From NCBI RefSeq assembly GCF_037201915.1, contig NZ_CP147505.1, forward strand, positions 1,054,001-1,118,000: a DNA stretch of 64,000 bases. Reading direction: 5' to 3'. The position numbers and the translations under genes were made by a program. Of this stretch, positions 1-9,319 are shown one piece after another (the stretch's first letter is position 1; every line of letters starts with the position of its first letter). The notes below the pieces were generated by a model. That model worked only from the letters and a program-made list of their open reading frames with translations. It made no database searches and had not been told where the DNA came from. Origin of the DNA: Haloplanus sp. CK5-1. GTDB taxonomy: Archaea > Halobacteriota > Halobacteria > Halobacteriales > Haloferacaceae.

Positions 1-125
1 TCGCGGATCCCCCCGCGGGGGAGGTCGTGGCTCACGTCCACGAGACGGGCATCGCTCCGGCGCAGCACGACGCCCTTCATCGCGGCCGGGTACGGCGAGC
101 CGAAATCGGAGGCGAGAGTGATCAT
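1..125 (-). CDS. SAM hydroxide adenosyltransferase (DUF62 family), N-terminal part
   Basis: Only the first 41 residues lie in the window; the rest is beyond base 1. The start, MITLASDFGS, and the following segment with AAMKGVVLR and VDVSHDLP match the N-terminus of the DUF62/SAM hydroxide adenosyltransferase family, which splits S-adenosylmethionine into adenosine and methionine using water. The ATG (123-125) overlaps the nadM stop by 4 bases, so it is the second gene of a nadM operon. I believe this pairing is common in haloarchaea. Family assignment is good for so short a piece; the catalytic core cannot be checked. Confidence 0.82.
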   Translation of the reverse strand, partial: MITLASDFGSPYPAAMKGVVLRRSDARLVDVSHDLPRGGIR

Positions 126-634
126 CCGTTGGTGTCGGTCTCGCTCACGCGCTGGATTCGCTCGATGCCACCGACCTCCTCGATGACGCCCACGACCGGT
201 TCGGGGACGAGATGTCGCCACTCGCCGCCGTCGATCATCCGATCGCGGAGTTCCGATCCTTCGAGCACGTCGCGGTTGTACATGGGCGACTGGCGGACTT
301 CCACGTCCGCCTCCTCGAACAACTGGATGACGAGCGGGTTGTTGGAGTACGCCACGTCGAAGGCGGGGGACATGCTCCGGACGTGGCTCACCCAGACGGA
401 GTTCCGGTCGAGATCCTCGATCGGCACGACGTACGTCGTGAGGTCGAACTCGGCGACGGCCTTCGTCACCATCATCACGCGTTCGCCGGCGGTGAACGGG
501 TTGCGTCTGGAGTGGGAGTGGCCGGCACTCCCGATGCCGAGGACGAGTTCGTCCACTTCGGTGACGATCTCCTCGACCATCTGGTGGTGGCCGTCGTGAT
601 ACGGCTGGAACCGGCCGATGTAGAACCCCCGCAT
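122..634 (-). CDS. nadM: Nicotinamide-nucleotide adenylyltransferase (archaeal NadM)
   Basis: Makes NAD+ from NMN and ATP in the cytoplasm. It has 170 residues, the normal length for archaeal NadM. The N-terminus carries the nucleotidylyltransferase signature GRFQPYHDGH (residues 7-16), and the C-terminal part has an EGSELRDRM segment matching the second phosphate-binding motif of the family. A clear TATA box lies on the same strand at about 661-672, so the transcript starts close to the ATG. Transcribed together with the DUF62 gene downstream (4-base overlap) and divergently from lonB. Confidence 0.95.
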   Translation of the reverse strand: MRGFYIGRFQPYHDGHHQMVEEIVTEVDELVLGIGSAGHSHSRRNPFTAGERVMMVTKAVAEFDLTTYVVPIEDLDRNSVWVSHVRSMSPAFDVAYSNNPLVIQLFEEADVEVRQSPMYNRDVLEGSELRDRMIDGGEWRHLVPEPVVGVIEEVGGIERIQRVSETDTNG

Positions 635-660
635 GGTCTCAGTGTCGACGTACGTGCGCG

Positions 661-672
661 CATTTATAAAAT
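661..672 (-). promoter_or_regulatory. Archaeal TATA box for nadM
   Basis: On the minus strand this reads TTTTATAAATG, about 27-38 bases ahead of the nadM ATG. That is the spacing expected for a leaderless or short-leader haloarchaeal transcript. Confidence 0.65.
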
Positions 673-760
673 CGACGAGTCGGACTCCCCACCGAATTAC
701 GACGATAGAACCGCCTCAAACTCCCATACTGCTGGCTCGACGGAACGCTGCGTGGGGAGA

Positions 761-770
761 AAGTATATCA
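761..770 (+). promoter_or_regulatory. Probable TATA box for lonB
   Basis: AAGTATATCA sits 38-47 bases before the lonB ATG at 808. With a start site 25 or so bases downstream this gives a leader of roughly 15-20 bases. It is back to back with the nadM promoter in a 173-bp divergent spacer. Confidence 0.5.
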
Positions 771-807
771 GTTGCGCACCCTTCAGTCAGAGCAACGATA
801 CCGTTCT

Positions 808-3063
808 ATGAACGACGACACGAACACGGACGAGCGTCTCGCCGATGGCGAGGAACGCAGTTCCTCGGACAGTCGGCCGGAGGCCGACGACAGCGAGGAG
901 CAACGCTCCTCTGGCAACCGGACACAGTCCGGTGACAGCGAGGGCCCACAGTCCGGCGACGACAGGGAATCGGAGATCCCTGGGGAAGCCGGTAACGGCA
1001 CCGAGCGGGTCGACGACCCGCCCGCCGACGATCCGGACGGGATCGACGAGTGGGGTGACGAGGTTCCCACCCCGTCCGGTCCGGATTCGGACGACGAGTC
1101 GGACGAGGAGCGGTCCATCGACGACCTCGGGAGCGACGTCGAAATCGACGCCGAGATCGACGAGGACGCCGAGGACGACCTCCTCGGCGGCCTTCGGATC
1201 GACTCGACGGCCGAGATCGAAGTACCCGACCGCCTCGTCGATCAGGTGATCGGGCAGGAACACGCCCGCGACGTGGTGATGAAGGCGGCCAAGCAGCGCC
1301 GCCACGTCATGATGATCGGCTCGCCCGGGACGGGCAAGTCGATGCTCGCGAAGGCGATGAGCGAACTCCTCCCCAAGGAGGAACTGCAGGACGTTCTCGT
1401 CTACCACAACCCCGACGACGGCAACGAGCCGAAAGTGCGGACGGTCCCCTCGGGCAAGGGCGATCAGATCGTCGAGGCCCACAAGGAGGAGGCGCGCAAG
1501 CGAAACCAGATGCGCTCTTTCTTGATGTGGATCATCATCGCCATCGTGCTCGGCTACTCCCTGATCATCGCCGGGAACATTCTGCTGGGCATCCTCGCGG
1601 CCGGGATCATCTACCTCGCGTTTCGCTACGGCTCCCGTGGCTCGGACGCGATGATTCCGAACCTCATCGTCAACACCGCCGAACAGCAGACCGCGCCGTT
1701 CGAGGACGCCACCGGTGCTCACGCGGGCGCGCTCCTGGGCGACGTCCGCCACGACCCCTTCCAGTCCGGCGGCATGGAGACGCCGAGCCACGACCGCGTC
1801 GAACCCGGTGCCATCCACAAGGCCAACAAGGGCGTGCTGTTCGTTGACGAGATCAACACGCTCGACGTCCGCTCCCAGCAGCATCTCATGACCGCGATCC
1901 AGGAAGGCGAGTTCGGCATCACGGGCCAGTCCGAGCGCTCCTCGGGCGCGATGGTCCAGACCGAACCCGTCCCCTGTGACTTCGTCATGATCGCCGCGGG
2001 GAACCTCGACGCGATGGAGAACATGCACCCCGCGCTCCGCTCGCGCATCAAGGGGTACGGCTACGAGGTCTACATGGACGACACCATCGAGGACACGCCG
2101 GACATGCGCCGGAAGTACGCCCGCTTCATCGCCCAGGAAGTCGAGAAGGACGGCCGCCTCCCCCACTTCACCGACGACGCCATCGGCGAGGTCATCCTCG
2201 AGGCGCGCCGCCGCGCCGGCCGGAAGGACCACCTGACGCTTAAAATGCGGAACCTCGGCGGACTGGTCCGCGTCGCGGGCGACATCGCTCGCGCCGAGGA
2301 CGCCGACTACACCACCCGGGACCACATCCTGCAGGCGAAGGGTCGCTCCCGGAGCATCGAACAGCAACTCGCGGACGACTACATCCAGCGGCGCAAGGAC
2401 TACGAACTCCAGGTCAACGAGGGGTTCGTCGTCGGCCGCGTCAACGGACTGGCCGTCATGGGCGAGGACTCCGGTATCGTCCTCCCGGTGATGGCGGAAG
2501 TGACACCCTCTCAGGGACCGGGCGAGGTCATCGCCACCGGCCAACTGAAGGAGATGGCTCAAGAAGCGGTGTCGAACGTCTCGGCCATCATCAAGAAGTT
2601 CTCCGACGAGGACATCACCCAGAAGGACATCCACATCCAGTTCGTACAGGCGGGTGAGGGCGGCGTCGACGGCGACTCCGCCTCCATCACCGTCGCTACG
2701 GCGGTCATCAGCGCCCTGGAAGGCGTCGGCGTCGACCAGTCGCTGGCGATGACCGGATCGCTCTCGGTCCGCGGTGACGTCCTCCCCGTCGGCGGCGTCA
2801 CGCACAAGATCGAGGCCGCCGCCAAGACCGGCATGGACCGGATCATCATCCCCGAGGCCAACCTGCAGGACGTGATGATCGAAGACGAGTACGAGGAGAT
2901 GGTCGAGATCATCCCCGTCAGCCACATCAGCGAGGTTCTCGACGTGGCGCTCGAAGGCGAACCCGAGAAGGACTCGCTGGTCGACCGACTCAAGGACATC
3001 ACCGGATCGGCGCTCGACAAGCAGAGCGTCAACCAGGGCCCGAGCAGTCCCAGCCCGCAGTAG
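808..3063 (+). CDS. lonB: Membrane-anchored ATP-dependent protease LonB
   Basis: Archaeal B-type Lon: an AAA+ unfoldase fused to a Ser-Lys protease, held at the inner face of the membrane. It has 751 residues. The first 100 or so form an acidic, Ser/Gly-rich extension of low complexity. The Walker A motif GSPGTGKS is at 171-178. Between the Walker A region and the rest of the AAA+ module lies a hydrophobic insert at about 239-275 that would form the two membrane helices typical of LonB. The catalytic dyad is Ser624 (in GDSAS) and Lys667 (in THKIEA), 43 residues apart as in bacterial Lon. I chose the ATG at 808; an upstream in-frame ATG at 772 would overlap the promoter. Confidence 0.96.
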   Translation: MNDDTNTDERLADGEERSSSDSRPEADDSEEQRSSGNRTQSGDSEGPQSGDDRESEIPGEAGNGTERVDDPPADDPDGIDEWGDEVPTPSGPDSDDESDEERSIDDLGSDVEIDAEIDEDAEDDLLGGLRIDSTAEIEVPDRLVDQVIGQEHARDVVMKAAKQRRHVMMIGSPGTGKSMLAKAMSELLPKEELQDVLVYHNPDDGNEPKVRTVPSGKGDQIVEAHKEEARKRNQMRSFLMWIIIAIVLGYSLIIAGNILLGILAAGIIYLAFRYGSRGSDAMIPNLIVNTAEQQTAPFEDATGAHAGALLGDVRHDPFQSGGMETPSHDRVEPGAIHKANKGVLFVDEINTLDVRSQQHLMTAIQEGEFGITGQSERSSGAMVQTEPVPCDFVMIAAGNLDAMENMHPALRSRIKGYGYEVYMDDTIEDTPDMRRKYARFIAQEVEKDGRLPHFTDDAIGEVILEARRRAGRKDHLTLKMRNLGGLVRVAGDIARAEDADYTTRDHILQAKGRSRSIEQQLADDYIQRRKDYELQVNEGFVVGRVNGLAVMGEDSGIVLPVMAEVTPSQGPGEVIATGQLKEMAQEAVSNVSAIIKKFSDEDITQKDIHIQFVQAGEGGVDGDSASITVATAVISALEGVGVDQSLAMTGSLSVRGDVLPVGGVTHKIEAAAKTGMDRIIIPEANLQDVMIEDEYEEMVEIIPVSHISEVLDVALEGEPEKDSLVDRLKDITGSALDKQSVNQGPSSPSPQ

Positions 3064-3065
3064 TC

Positions 3066-3830
3066 GTGCCAGTGCCGGAGTGGACGGCCTTCGCCGGCTT
3101 CGTCGGCGTCGTCCTCGCCGGACTCCTCCTTCTCGCGCGCGCTTCGACCGGCGTCGTCGACACTCCCGACTATCCGACGACGCTCACCGACCGCGTCGGC
3201 CCGACGGCGCCGACCGACGCCCCGACGGTGCGGCGGCCGGCGACGCCACCGACGCTCCCTTCCGCCGGGATGTTGTTCGCCAACGTCGCCGTCTCGCAGG
3301 GGTTTTTCGCCACCGTACTGATCGTGGGAGCGTGGTACGCGTCGATCCCCGCCTCGGCGTTCGGTCTCGGGGGCGACGCCGTCTCCCCCGCGTCGCTCGG
3401 GGTCGGCCTCGGTCTCGGCGTGGCCCTCCACGCCGCCAACACGGTCGGTTCCCGGGTCGGCGAGCGCTTCGGCCTCGGCGACTCGGCCACGCTCCGCCGT
3501 GCGATGGCTCCCGACTCGGCGCTCGGGTGGGCCGTGCTGTTCGCCGTCGTCCTTCCGCTGGTCGCGGGGTTCGAGGAACTCCTCTTTCGGGGCGTGTTGG
3601 TCGGCGTCTTCGCGGCGGGGTTCGACGTCTCGCCGTGGCTGCTCGCCGCTCTGTCGTCGGTCGCGTTCGCCCTCGGCCACGGCGCACAGGGACGGGTCGG
3701 CGTCACCGTCACCGGCCTCCTCGGGTTCGTCCTCGCCGCGGCGTTCGTCCTCACCGGGAGTCTGGTGACCGTCGTCGTCGCCCACTACCTCGTGAACGCC
3801 CTGGAGTTCGCGGTCAACGAGTGGGCTTAG
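3066..3830 (+). CDS. CPBP-family intramembrane metalloprotease (CAAX protease-like)
   Basis: A 254-residue multi-pass membrane protein starting with GTG two bases after the lonB stop, so probably co-transcribed with it. It shows the three CPBP/Abi motifs: EELLFR (Glu170-Glu171 and Arg175), FALGH (His205) and HYLVN near the C-terminus. These are the zinc- or proton-binding residues of Rce1-like glutamic/metallo-endopeptidases. The substrate is unknown. The pairing with LonB suggests membrane protein quality control, but that is inference only. Confidence 0.88.
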   Translation: MPVPEWTAFAGFVGVVLAGLLLLARASTGVVDTPDYPTTLTDRVGPTAPTDAPTVRRPATPPTLPSAGMLFANVAVSQGFFATVLIVGAWYASIPASAFGLGGDAVSPASLGVGLGLGVALHAANTVGSRVGERFGLGDSATLRRAMAPDSALGWAVLFAVVLPLVAGFEELLFRGVLVGVFAAGFDVSPWLLAALSSVAFALGHGAQGRVGVTVTGLLGFVLAAAFVLTGSLVTVVVAHYLVNALEFAVNEWA

Positions 3831-4270
3831 GCTTCGAGGGCGCGCAGTCGCTCGGCGACGTCGGGCGGGGTGGCGCCCGGGCCGGTGATCCGGTGATCGG
3901 GGACGAACAGCGGCGTGGGATTCGACCGGAGCGCGGTCCGGACGGCCTCGAGGTCCGACTCCTCGTCGTCGTCGAGGCCGGCGAGTCGCGCCAGCCGCGC
4001 CACCCCGATCGTCTCGCCGTACGGGACCGTCCGGACGGCCTCCAGCACCTCCCGTTGCTCCGTCGGGACGGTGAGCGCCACCGTCACGTCGTCGAAGTGG
4101 TCGTCGTCGCCGTCGAGGTAGTCGAAGATGCGATCCAAGAGCGGGTGATCGGGGTCGGCGTCGGCCGGTGGTGTCTCGGGAAAGGAGACGCTGATGACGC
4201 GCCCGCCGGCGACGCCGAGCTGGACCGCCCGCCCCAGCGTCGGTGACTCGTGGGCGTGGATGCCCTCCAT
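3827..4270 (-). CDS. MGMT/Ogt-like DNA-binding protein lacking the acceptor cysteine
   Basis: A 147-residue protein with the fold signature of the C-terminal domain of O6-alkylguanine-DNA alkyltransferase: TVPYGETIGV ahead of a helix-turn-helix, then ALRSNPTP and the active-site loop. The loop reads PDHRI (residues 124-128) where active enzymes have PCHR, so the alkyl-accepting Cys is replaced by Asp125. It therefore cannot work as a normal methyltransferase. It resembles alkyltransferase-like (ATL) proteins, which have Trp at this place. I took the ATG at 4270; an in-frame ATG at 4309 would run into the trpC promoter. It overlaps the CPBP gene tail to tail by 4 bases. Confidence 0.8.
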   Translation of the reverse strand: MEGIHAHESPTLGRAVQLGVAGGRVISVSFPETPPADADPDHPLLDRIFDYLDGDDDHFDDVTVALTVPTEQREVLEAVRTVPYGETIGVARLARLAGLDDDEESDLEAVRTALRSNPTPLFVPDHRITGPGATPPDVAERLRALEA

Positions 4271-4310
4271 GGTGGCGAATGGATCGGTCGACGCAAAAGT
4301 GGGACGCAAG

Positions 4311-4319
4311 CCTTATGTG
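4311..4319 (+). promoter_or_regulatory. TATA box of the trpCBA operon
   Basis: CCTTATGTG ends 22 bases before the trpC ATG at 4342, giving a leaderless or nearly leaderless mRNA. The following bases to 4341 are AT-richer than the surroundings and could hold an operator, but no clear dyad is visible. Confidence 0.55.
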
Positions 4320-4341
4320 CAGATAAGTCCGTTAGTGTACA

Positions 4342-5103
4342 ATGATGGGCGCTAATGAGGAAGACTTGAACCCAGCGGTCCGCTCGATCCTGGCGGCCGC
4401 GCGCGACCGCTCCGGCGGGACGGAGCGCGTGTCGGTCGACGCCCGGTCGTTTCCGGTGGCGGTCGCCGAGGCCGAAGCGGACGGGCGGGTGCCGGTTATC
4501 GCGGAGGTGAAGCCGACGAGCCCCACGACCGAGGGGCGCCGTGACGACGACCCGGTCGACCTCGCGCGGGCGATGGCCGACGGCGGTGCGTCGGCGATTT
4601 CGGTGCTGACCGAACCCGACCACTTCGGCGGGTCGGCCGGCGCGTTGACCCGCGTCCGGGCGGCCGTCGACGTGCCAGTGCTTCGCAAGGACTTTATTTT
4701 GACGGAGTCCCAACTCGACGTCGTGGCGTCGGATCTGATCCTGTTGATCGCGCGGTTCGTCGACGATCTCGACGAACTCCTCTCGGCCGCCGAGGACCGG
4801 GGGTTCCAGCCCCTCGTCGAGGTCCACACACGCGAGGAACTCGACCGTGCGGTCGCGGCCGGCGCGGACCTGATCGGCGTCAACAACCGGGATCTGGCTC
4901 GACTCGAGGTCGACCTCGAGACCTTCGAGTCGCTCGCGCCGGGCGTGCCCGAGGACGTGACGCTGATCGCCGAGAGCGGGATCGGCTCGGTCGACGACGT
5001 GGAACGGATGCGGTCGGCGGGGGCGGACGCCCTGCTGATCGGCAGTGCGATCATGGACGGCGACGTGACGGCGAACGTGCGGCGACTCACCACACAGCAA
5101 TGA
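4342..5103 (+). CDS. trpC: Indole-3-glycerol phosphate synthase
   Basis: Closes the indole ring from CdRP in tryptophan synthesis. It has 253 residues, a complete TIM barrel. Visible motifs are AEVKPTSPT (substrate phosphate and catalytic Lys), PVLRKDFI, the GVNNRDL strand and IAESGI near the C-terminus. There are two possible ATG starts (4342 and 4345). First gene of trpCBA; its stop overlaps the trpB ATG by 4 bases. Confidence 0.96.
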   Translation: MMGANEEDLNPAVRSILAAARDRSGGTERVSVDARSFPVAVAEAEADGRVPVIAEVKPTSPTTEGRRDDDPVDLARAMADGGASAISVLTEPDHFGGSAGALTRVRAAVDVPVLRKDFILTESQLDVVASDLILLIARFVDDLDELLSAAEDRGFQPLVEVHTREELDRAVAAGADLIGVNNRDLARLEVDLETFESLAPGVPEDVTLIAESGIGSVDDVERMRSAGADALLIGSAIMDGDVTANVRRLTTQQ

Positions 5104-6350
5104 GTTCTCACACAGGCAAGTTCGGCGAGTACGGTGGACAGTACGTTCCCGAGGCGCTGATGCCCGCCATCGAGGAACTGGAAGACGCGTACGAGCGGTA
5201 CGTCCTCGACAACGAGGACGGCTTCATGGACGAGTTCCGGGGGCGACTGGCCGACTTCGGCGGGCGACCGACGCCCCTCCAGCGTGCCGATCGGCTCTCG
5301 GAGCGCTACGACACCGACGTCTACCTCAAGCGCGAGGACCTCCTCCACGGCGGCGCACACAAGTTGAACAACGCGCTCGGCCAGGTGTTGCTGGCGAAGT
5401 ACATGGACAAGGAGCGAATCATCGCCGAGACGGGGGCCGGCCAGCACGGTACCGCGACGGCCATGGCGTGTGCTCACCTCGGGATGCCCTGCGAGGTGTA
5501 CATGGGTCGGCGCGACATCAACCGCCAGCGTCCCAACGTCTTCCGGATGCGCCTCAACGGGGCCGACGTCACGCCCGTGACGGTCGGCCGCGGAACGCTG
5601 AAGGAGGCCATCAGCGAGACGATGCGGGACTGGGCCGAGAACGTCGAGGACACCCACTACGTCATCGGCTCGGTCGTCGGTCCTCACCCCTTCCCGGCGA
5701 TGGTGCGTGACTTCCAGCGCGTCATCTCGGAGGAGGCACGCGAACAGGTCCGCGAGAAGGCCGGTCGCCTCCCCGACTCGGTCCTGACGTGTGCCGGCGG
5801 CGGGTCGAACACGATGGGGCTGTTCGCGGAGTTCGTCGACGACGAGGGGGTCGACCTCTACGCCGTCGAGGCCGGCGGGAGCAGTTTGGAGGTCGACGAG
5901 AAGGAGGGGATCGCCCCCAACTCGGCGACGCTCTCGACCGGGACCGACGGCGTCCTCCACGGTTCGCGGACCCGCGTCCTGCAGGATCGGGACGGCCAGA
6001 TCATGGAGTCACACAGCGTCTCGGCGGGGCTGGACTACGCGGGTGTCGGCCCCGAACTCGCCGACCTCGTGGATCGGGAGCGCGTCACCGCCGTCAACGT
6101 CGACGACGACGGCGCGCTCGAAGGCTTCCACCGACTCTCGCAGTTGGAGGGGATCATCCCCGCCTTGGAGTCGGCCCACGCGCTGGGCTACCTGGAAGAC
6201 AACCACGACGCCCTCGGCGACGTGATCCTGCTCAACATCTCCGGACGCGGCGACAAGGACCTCGAGACGGTTCTGGAGGAGACCCACGACCGCGACATCG
6301 AGGGCGCGCCGGACATCGAGACGTTCGCCGCGACGGGGGGGTTCCAGTGA
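5100..6350 (+). CDS. trpB: Tryptophan synthase beta chain
   Basis: PLP enzyme joining indole and serine to give tryptophan. It has 416 residues. The Schiff-base lysine is Lys88 in GGAHKLNN, and the phosphate loop GGGSN is present further on. The N-terminal segment [13 protein letters not shown] is typical of TrpB1, the form that works in a complex with TrpA. Overlaps trpC by 4 bases upstream and trpA by 4 bases downstream, which favours coupled translation. Confidence 0.97.
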   Translation: MSSHTGKFGEYGGQYVPEALMPAIEELEDAYERYVLDNEDGFMDEFRGRLADFGGRPTPLQRADRLSERYDTDVYLKREDLLHGGAHKLNNALGQVLLAKYMDKERIIAETGAGQHGTATAMACAHLGMPCEVYMGRRDINRQRPNVFRMRLNGADVTPVTVGRGTLKEAISETMRDWAENVEDTHYVIGSVVGPHPFPAMVRDFQRVISEEAREQVREKAGRLPDSVLTCAGGGSNTMGLFAEFVDDEGVDLYAVEAGGSSLEVDEKEGIAPNSATLSTGTDGVLHGSRTRVLQDRDGQIMESHSVSAGLDYAGVGPELADLVDRERVTAVNVDDDGALEGFHRLSQLEGIIPALESAHALGYLEDNHDALGDVILLNISGRGDKDLETVLEETHDRDIEGAPDIETFAATGGFQ

Positions 6351-7195
6351 GCTCCATCTCCGAGGCGTTCGCCGACGGCCCGGCCTTTATCCCTTACCTC
6401 GCGGCCGGGGACCCCGACTACGAGTCGTCGCTCGCGTACGTCGAAGCCCTCGAACGCGGCGGTGCGGACGTGATCGAACTCGGCCTCCCCTTCTCGGAAC
6501 CCATCGCGGAGGGGCCGACGATCCAGAGCGCCATCGTGCGCTCTCTCGAAGCGGGGATGACTCCCACGCGGTTCTTCGAGTTCGTCGCGGACCTCGACGT
6601 CGACGTCCCGCTCGTCTGCATGACCTACTACAATCTGATCGCGCAGTTCGGCGAGGACGGCGAGCGGGGCCCCGAGGCGTTCGTCCGTCGTGCCGCCGCG
6701 GTGGGTATCGACGGGTTCGTCGTCCCCGACCTGCCGGCGGAGGAGGCCGGCCCGCTCCGGGAGGCCTGCGACGAGTACGGCTGTGAACTCGTCTTCATCG
6801 TCGCGCCGACGACCCGCGGCGACCGACTGGAGCGTATCATGTCGCAGGTGTCGGGCTACGTCTACGTCCAGGCGCGTCTCGGGACGACCGGGGCGCGAAC
6901 CTCCGTCTCGGATCAGACCGAGGAGAGCCTCGCGCGCATCGCCGACTGGGACGTGCCCAAGGCGGTCGGGTTCGGCATCTCGACGGGTGACCACGCCCAG
7001 CGGGTGATCGAGGCCGGGGCCGACGGCGTCATCGTCGGGTCGGCGCTCGTCGACATCGTCGCACAGGGCGCCGAGCGCGACGATCCGGCCGTGACGGTGG
7101 CGAGTAAACTGGAGGGCAAGGCCCGCGAACTCAAGGAGGGGGCCCTCCGCGGGGCGTCGACGGCGGACGGACGACCGCATCCGGAACGTACATAA
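6347..7195 (+). CDS. trpA: Tryptophan synthase alpha chain
   Basis: Splits indole-3-glycerol phosphate to indole, which is channelled to TrpB. It has 282 residues from a GTG start that overlaps the trpB stop (GTGA). The catalytic Glu is conserved (VIELGLPFS), but the next catalytic acid, Asp60 of the E. coli enzyme in DPLADGP, is Glu here ([10 protein letters not shown]). I believe this is shared by other haloarchaea. The tail of the gene overlaps the TATA box of the next gene. Confidence 0.95.
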   Translation: MSSISEAFADGPAFIPYLAAGDPDYESSLAYVEALERGGADVIELGLPFSEPIAEGPTIQSAIVRSLEAGMTPTRFFEFVADLDVDVPLVCMTYYNLIAQFGEDGERGPEAFVRRAAAVGIDGFVVPDLPAEEAGPLREACDEYGCELVFIVAPTTRGDRLERIMSQVSGYVYVQARLGTTGARTSVSDQTEESLARIADWDVPKAVGFGISTGDHAQRVIEAGADGVIVGSALVDIVAQGAERDDPAVTVASKLEGKARELKEGALRGASTADGRPHPERT

Positions 7196-7197
7196 GC
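7188..7197 (+). promoter_or_regulatory. TATA box for the ADH synthase gene, overlapping the trpA stop
   Basis: GTACATAAG at the end of trpA lies about 27-36 bases before the ATG at 7225. The two downstream aromatic genes can therefore be transcribed separately from trpCBA. Confidence 0.5.
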
Positions 7198-7224
7198 ACC
7201 ACTGGTACAGGGTAACACATACTG

Positions 7225-8016
7225 ATGAACACGGGAACACGCGCGCGCCTCCGCCGCATCTCGACGGACGACCGCTACCTCATCGTCCCCATGGACCACG
7301 GCGTCACCATGGGCCCGGTGAAGGGGTTGGTCGATATCGAATCGACCATCGACGCCGTCACCGACGGCGGCGCGGACGCCGTCCTCACGCAGAAGGGAAT
7401 CGCACCCCGCGTCCACGACAACAAGAACGGCTCGGGCTTTATCGTCCACCTCAACGGCTCGACGAACATCGGCCCGGACGAGGCCGACAAGCGCGAGACC
7501 GGCAGCGTCGAGGCGGCGCTCCGGGCCGGTGCCGACGCCGTCTCCTTCCACATCAACGTCGGCTCCGAGTACGAACCGAACCAGATGACCGACCTCGCCC
7601 GCGTGACCGAGCGCGCGACGGAGTTGGGGCTGCCGACGCTGGCGATGGCGTACGCGCGGGGCCCAGATATCGCCGAGGACGACCCCGAAGCGCTCGCCCA
7701 CGCCGTCCGCCTCGCCGAGGAACTCGGTGCGGACGTGGTCAAGACGGGATACAGCGGCGACGGCGACAGTTTCGGACCCGTCTGTGCCGGCACCCGCCTG
7801 CCGGTCGTCATCGCCGGTGGCAGCCGTGGGACGGATCGCCAGACCGTCGAGATGGTCCGCGGCGCGATGGACGGTGGGGCTGCCGGCGTCTCGATGGGTC
7901 GGTCGATCTTCCAACACGACGACCCCGGTGCGATTACCCGCGCAATCGCCGCGGTCATCCACGACGACGCGGGCGTCGACGAGGCGCTCCGGCGGGGCGG
8001 CCTGCTCGAAGCGTGA
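7225..8016 (+). CDS. 2-amino-3,7-dideoxy-D-threo-hept-6-ulosonate (ADH) synthase
   Basis: Class I aldolase-like enzyme of the archaeal early shikimate route: it condenses 6-deoxy-5-ketofructose 1-phosphate with aspartate semialdehyde, replacing DAHP synthase. It has 263 residues. Visible features are the VPMDHGVTMGP strand, the Schiff-base lysine in DVVKTGYSGD, and a C-terminal phosphate-binding GGAAGVSMGRSIFQ. The next gene encodes dehydroquinate synthase II, the second enzyme of the same route, which supports this call over fructose-bisphosphate aldolase. Confidence 0.92.
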   Translation: MNTGTRARLRRISTDDRYLIVPMDHGVTMGPVKGLVDIESTIDAVTDGGADAVLTQKGIAPRVHDNKNGSGFIVHLNGSTNIGPDEADKRETGSVEAALRAGADAVSFHINVGSEYEPNQMTDLARVTERATELGLPTLAMAYARGPDIAEDDPEALAHAVRLAEELGADVVKTGYSGDGDSFGPVCAGTRLPVVIAGGSRGTDRQTVEMVRGAMDGGAAGVSMGRSIFQHDDPGAITRAIAAVIHDDAGVDEALRRGGLLEA

Positions 8017-8097
8017 TACGGATTATCGTAAGTCAGTACCGGTGAGTCGCCGGATCGCCTTGGCGGCTCACCGGTAAACAGTTACAATAATCCGTAT
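8016..8097. repeat. Large intergenic palindrome (36-bp arms, 10-bp spacer)
   Basis: The left arm is 8016-8051 and the right arm 8062-8097. Reading the right arm in reverse complement, 30 of 36 positions match, with mismatches mostly clustered in one 5-base patch. The left arm begins inside the stop codon of the ADH synthase gene. Outer arms share ATACGGATTAT and inner arms share TACCGGTGAG. The element would fold into a long hairpin in RNA, or extrude as a cruciform in DNA. It could be a terminator for the upstream gene, a regulator site or a dispersed palindromic repeat; one copy is seen in this window. Confidence 0.85.
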
Positions 8098-8143
8098 GAG
8101 TCCATCCGCCACGTTGAAGCCACGTCCCGTCGAGGTGTAGACA

Positions 8144-9319
8144 ATGACACGGAGCGTGTGGCTGAAGGCCGACGGCGACGTCGGCGACTGGGAGCGACGG
8201 AAAGAGCGCATCGTCGCCGGACTGGAGGCCGGCGTCGACTGGGTGCTCGTCGACGAGACGGACGTGGCGCGGGTGCGTGACCTCGGCGACGTGAACGTGG
8301 CGGCCTTCCGGGCCGACGCCGACCTCGTCGAGGACGCCGAACCCGAGGGGACGACGGCCGACGCGTACGTCGTCGGCAAGAACGGCGAGGGTGACGGCAC
8401 GGTCGACCTCCCGCCCGACTTCTCCGGGTCGGCCGACCTCTCGACGCTCCGCCGGGACGGCGACGCCCCGCAGGGAGCCTACGTTCGCATCTTCGACGAG
8501 GAGTACGAGGGCTTCGCCGAGGCCGCGGCCGACGAAGCCGAGTACACCATCGTCGTCGCCGAGGACTGGACGATCATCCCGCTGGAGAACCTCATCGCCC
8601 GCATCGGGTCGGAGACGGACCTGATTGCGGGTGTCACCACCGCCGAGGAGGCCCAAACTGCCTTCGAGACGCTGGAGATCGGTGCCGACGGCGTGTTGCT
8701 GGACGCCGACTCCCCCGACGAGATCCGGGCGACCTGCGAGGTTCGCGACGCCGCCGACCGCGAACACCTCGAGTTACAGTACGCCGAGGTGACCGCGGTC
8801 GAGCGCACGGGTATGGCCGATCGGGTCTGTGTCGACACCGGATCGCTGATGGAGGGCGACGAGGGGATGCTCGTCGGGTCGATGTCGCGGGGGCTCTTTT
8901 TCGTCCACGCGGAGACCGCCGAGTCGCCGTACGTCGCCTCGCGACCCTTCCGGGTGAACGCCGGCGCGGTCCACGCGTACGCTCGGTCGCCCGGCGGCGG
9001 CACGCAGTATCTCTCCGAACTCGCGAGCGGGGACGAGGTGCAGGTGGTCGATACCGACGGTGACACCCGGGAGGTCGTCGTCGGCCGGGTCAAGATCGAG
9101 AAGCGGCCGATGTTTCGGGTGCAGGCCGAAGTCGAGGCCGAGGAGGGCGTCGACCGCATCGAGACGCTCCTCCAGAACGCCGAGACGATCAAGATCCACA
9201 CCCGGGAGGGTCGGACCGCGGTCACGGATCTGGAGGCCGGCGACGAGGTACTGGTCTACTACGAGGACGTGGCCCGCCACTTCGGCGAGGCGGTCGAGGA
9301 GAGCATCATCGAGAAGTGA
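8144..9319 (+). CDS. 3-dehydroquinate synthase II
   Basis: Archaeal-type dehydroquinate synthase that oxidatively deaminates and cyclises ADH to 3-dehydroquinate with NAD+. It has 391 residues, in line with the family. Typical segments are SVWLKADG at the N-terminus, the GMADRVCVDTGSLM core and the C-terminal AGDEVLVYYEDVARHFGE. It follows the ADH synthase gene, with the palindrome between them, and its stop overlaps the next gene by 4 bases. Confidence 0.95.
   Translation: MTRSVWLKADGDVGDWERRKERIVAGLEAGVDWVLVDETDVARVRDLGDVNVAAFRADADLVEDAEPEGTTADAYVVGKNGEGDGTVDLPPDFSGSADLSTLRRDGDAPQGAYVRIFDEEYEGFAEAAADEAEYTIVVAEDWTIIPLENLIARIGSETDLIAGVTTAEEAQTAFETLEIGADGVLLDADSPDEIRATCEVRDAADREHLELQYAEVTAVERTGMADRVCVDTGSLMEGDEGMLVGSMSRGLFFVHAETAESPYVASRPFRVNAGAVHAYARSPGGGTQYLSELASGDEVQVVDTDGDTREVVVGRVKIEKRPMFRVQAEVEAEEGVDRIETLLQNAETIKIHTREGRTAVTDLEAGDEVLVYYEDVARHFGEAVEESIIEK

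Noticed and set aside
787-2925. Long minus-strand open frame antisense to lonB (712 codons)
   Set aside because: It mirrors a well-supported plus-strand gene, is full of Asp/Val/Gly runs produced by GC-rich antisense codons, and has no recognisable domain.
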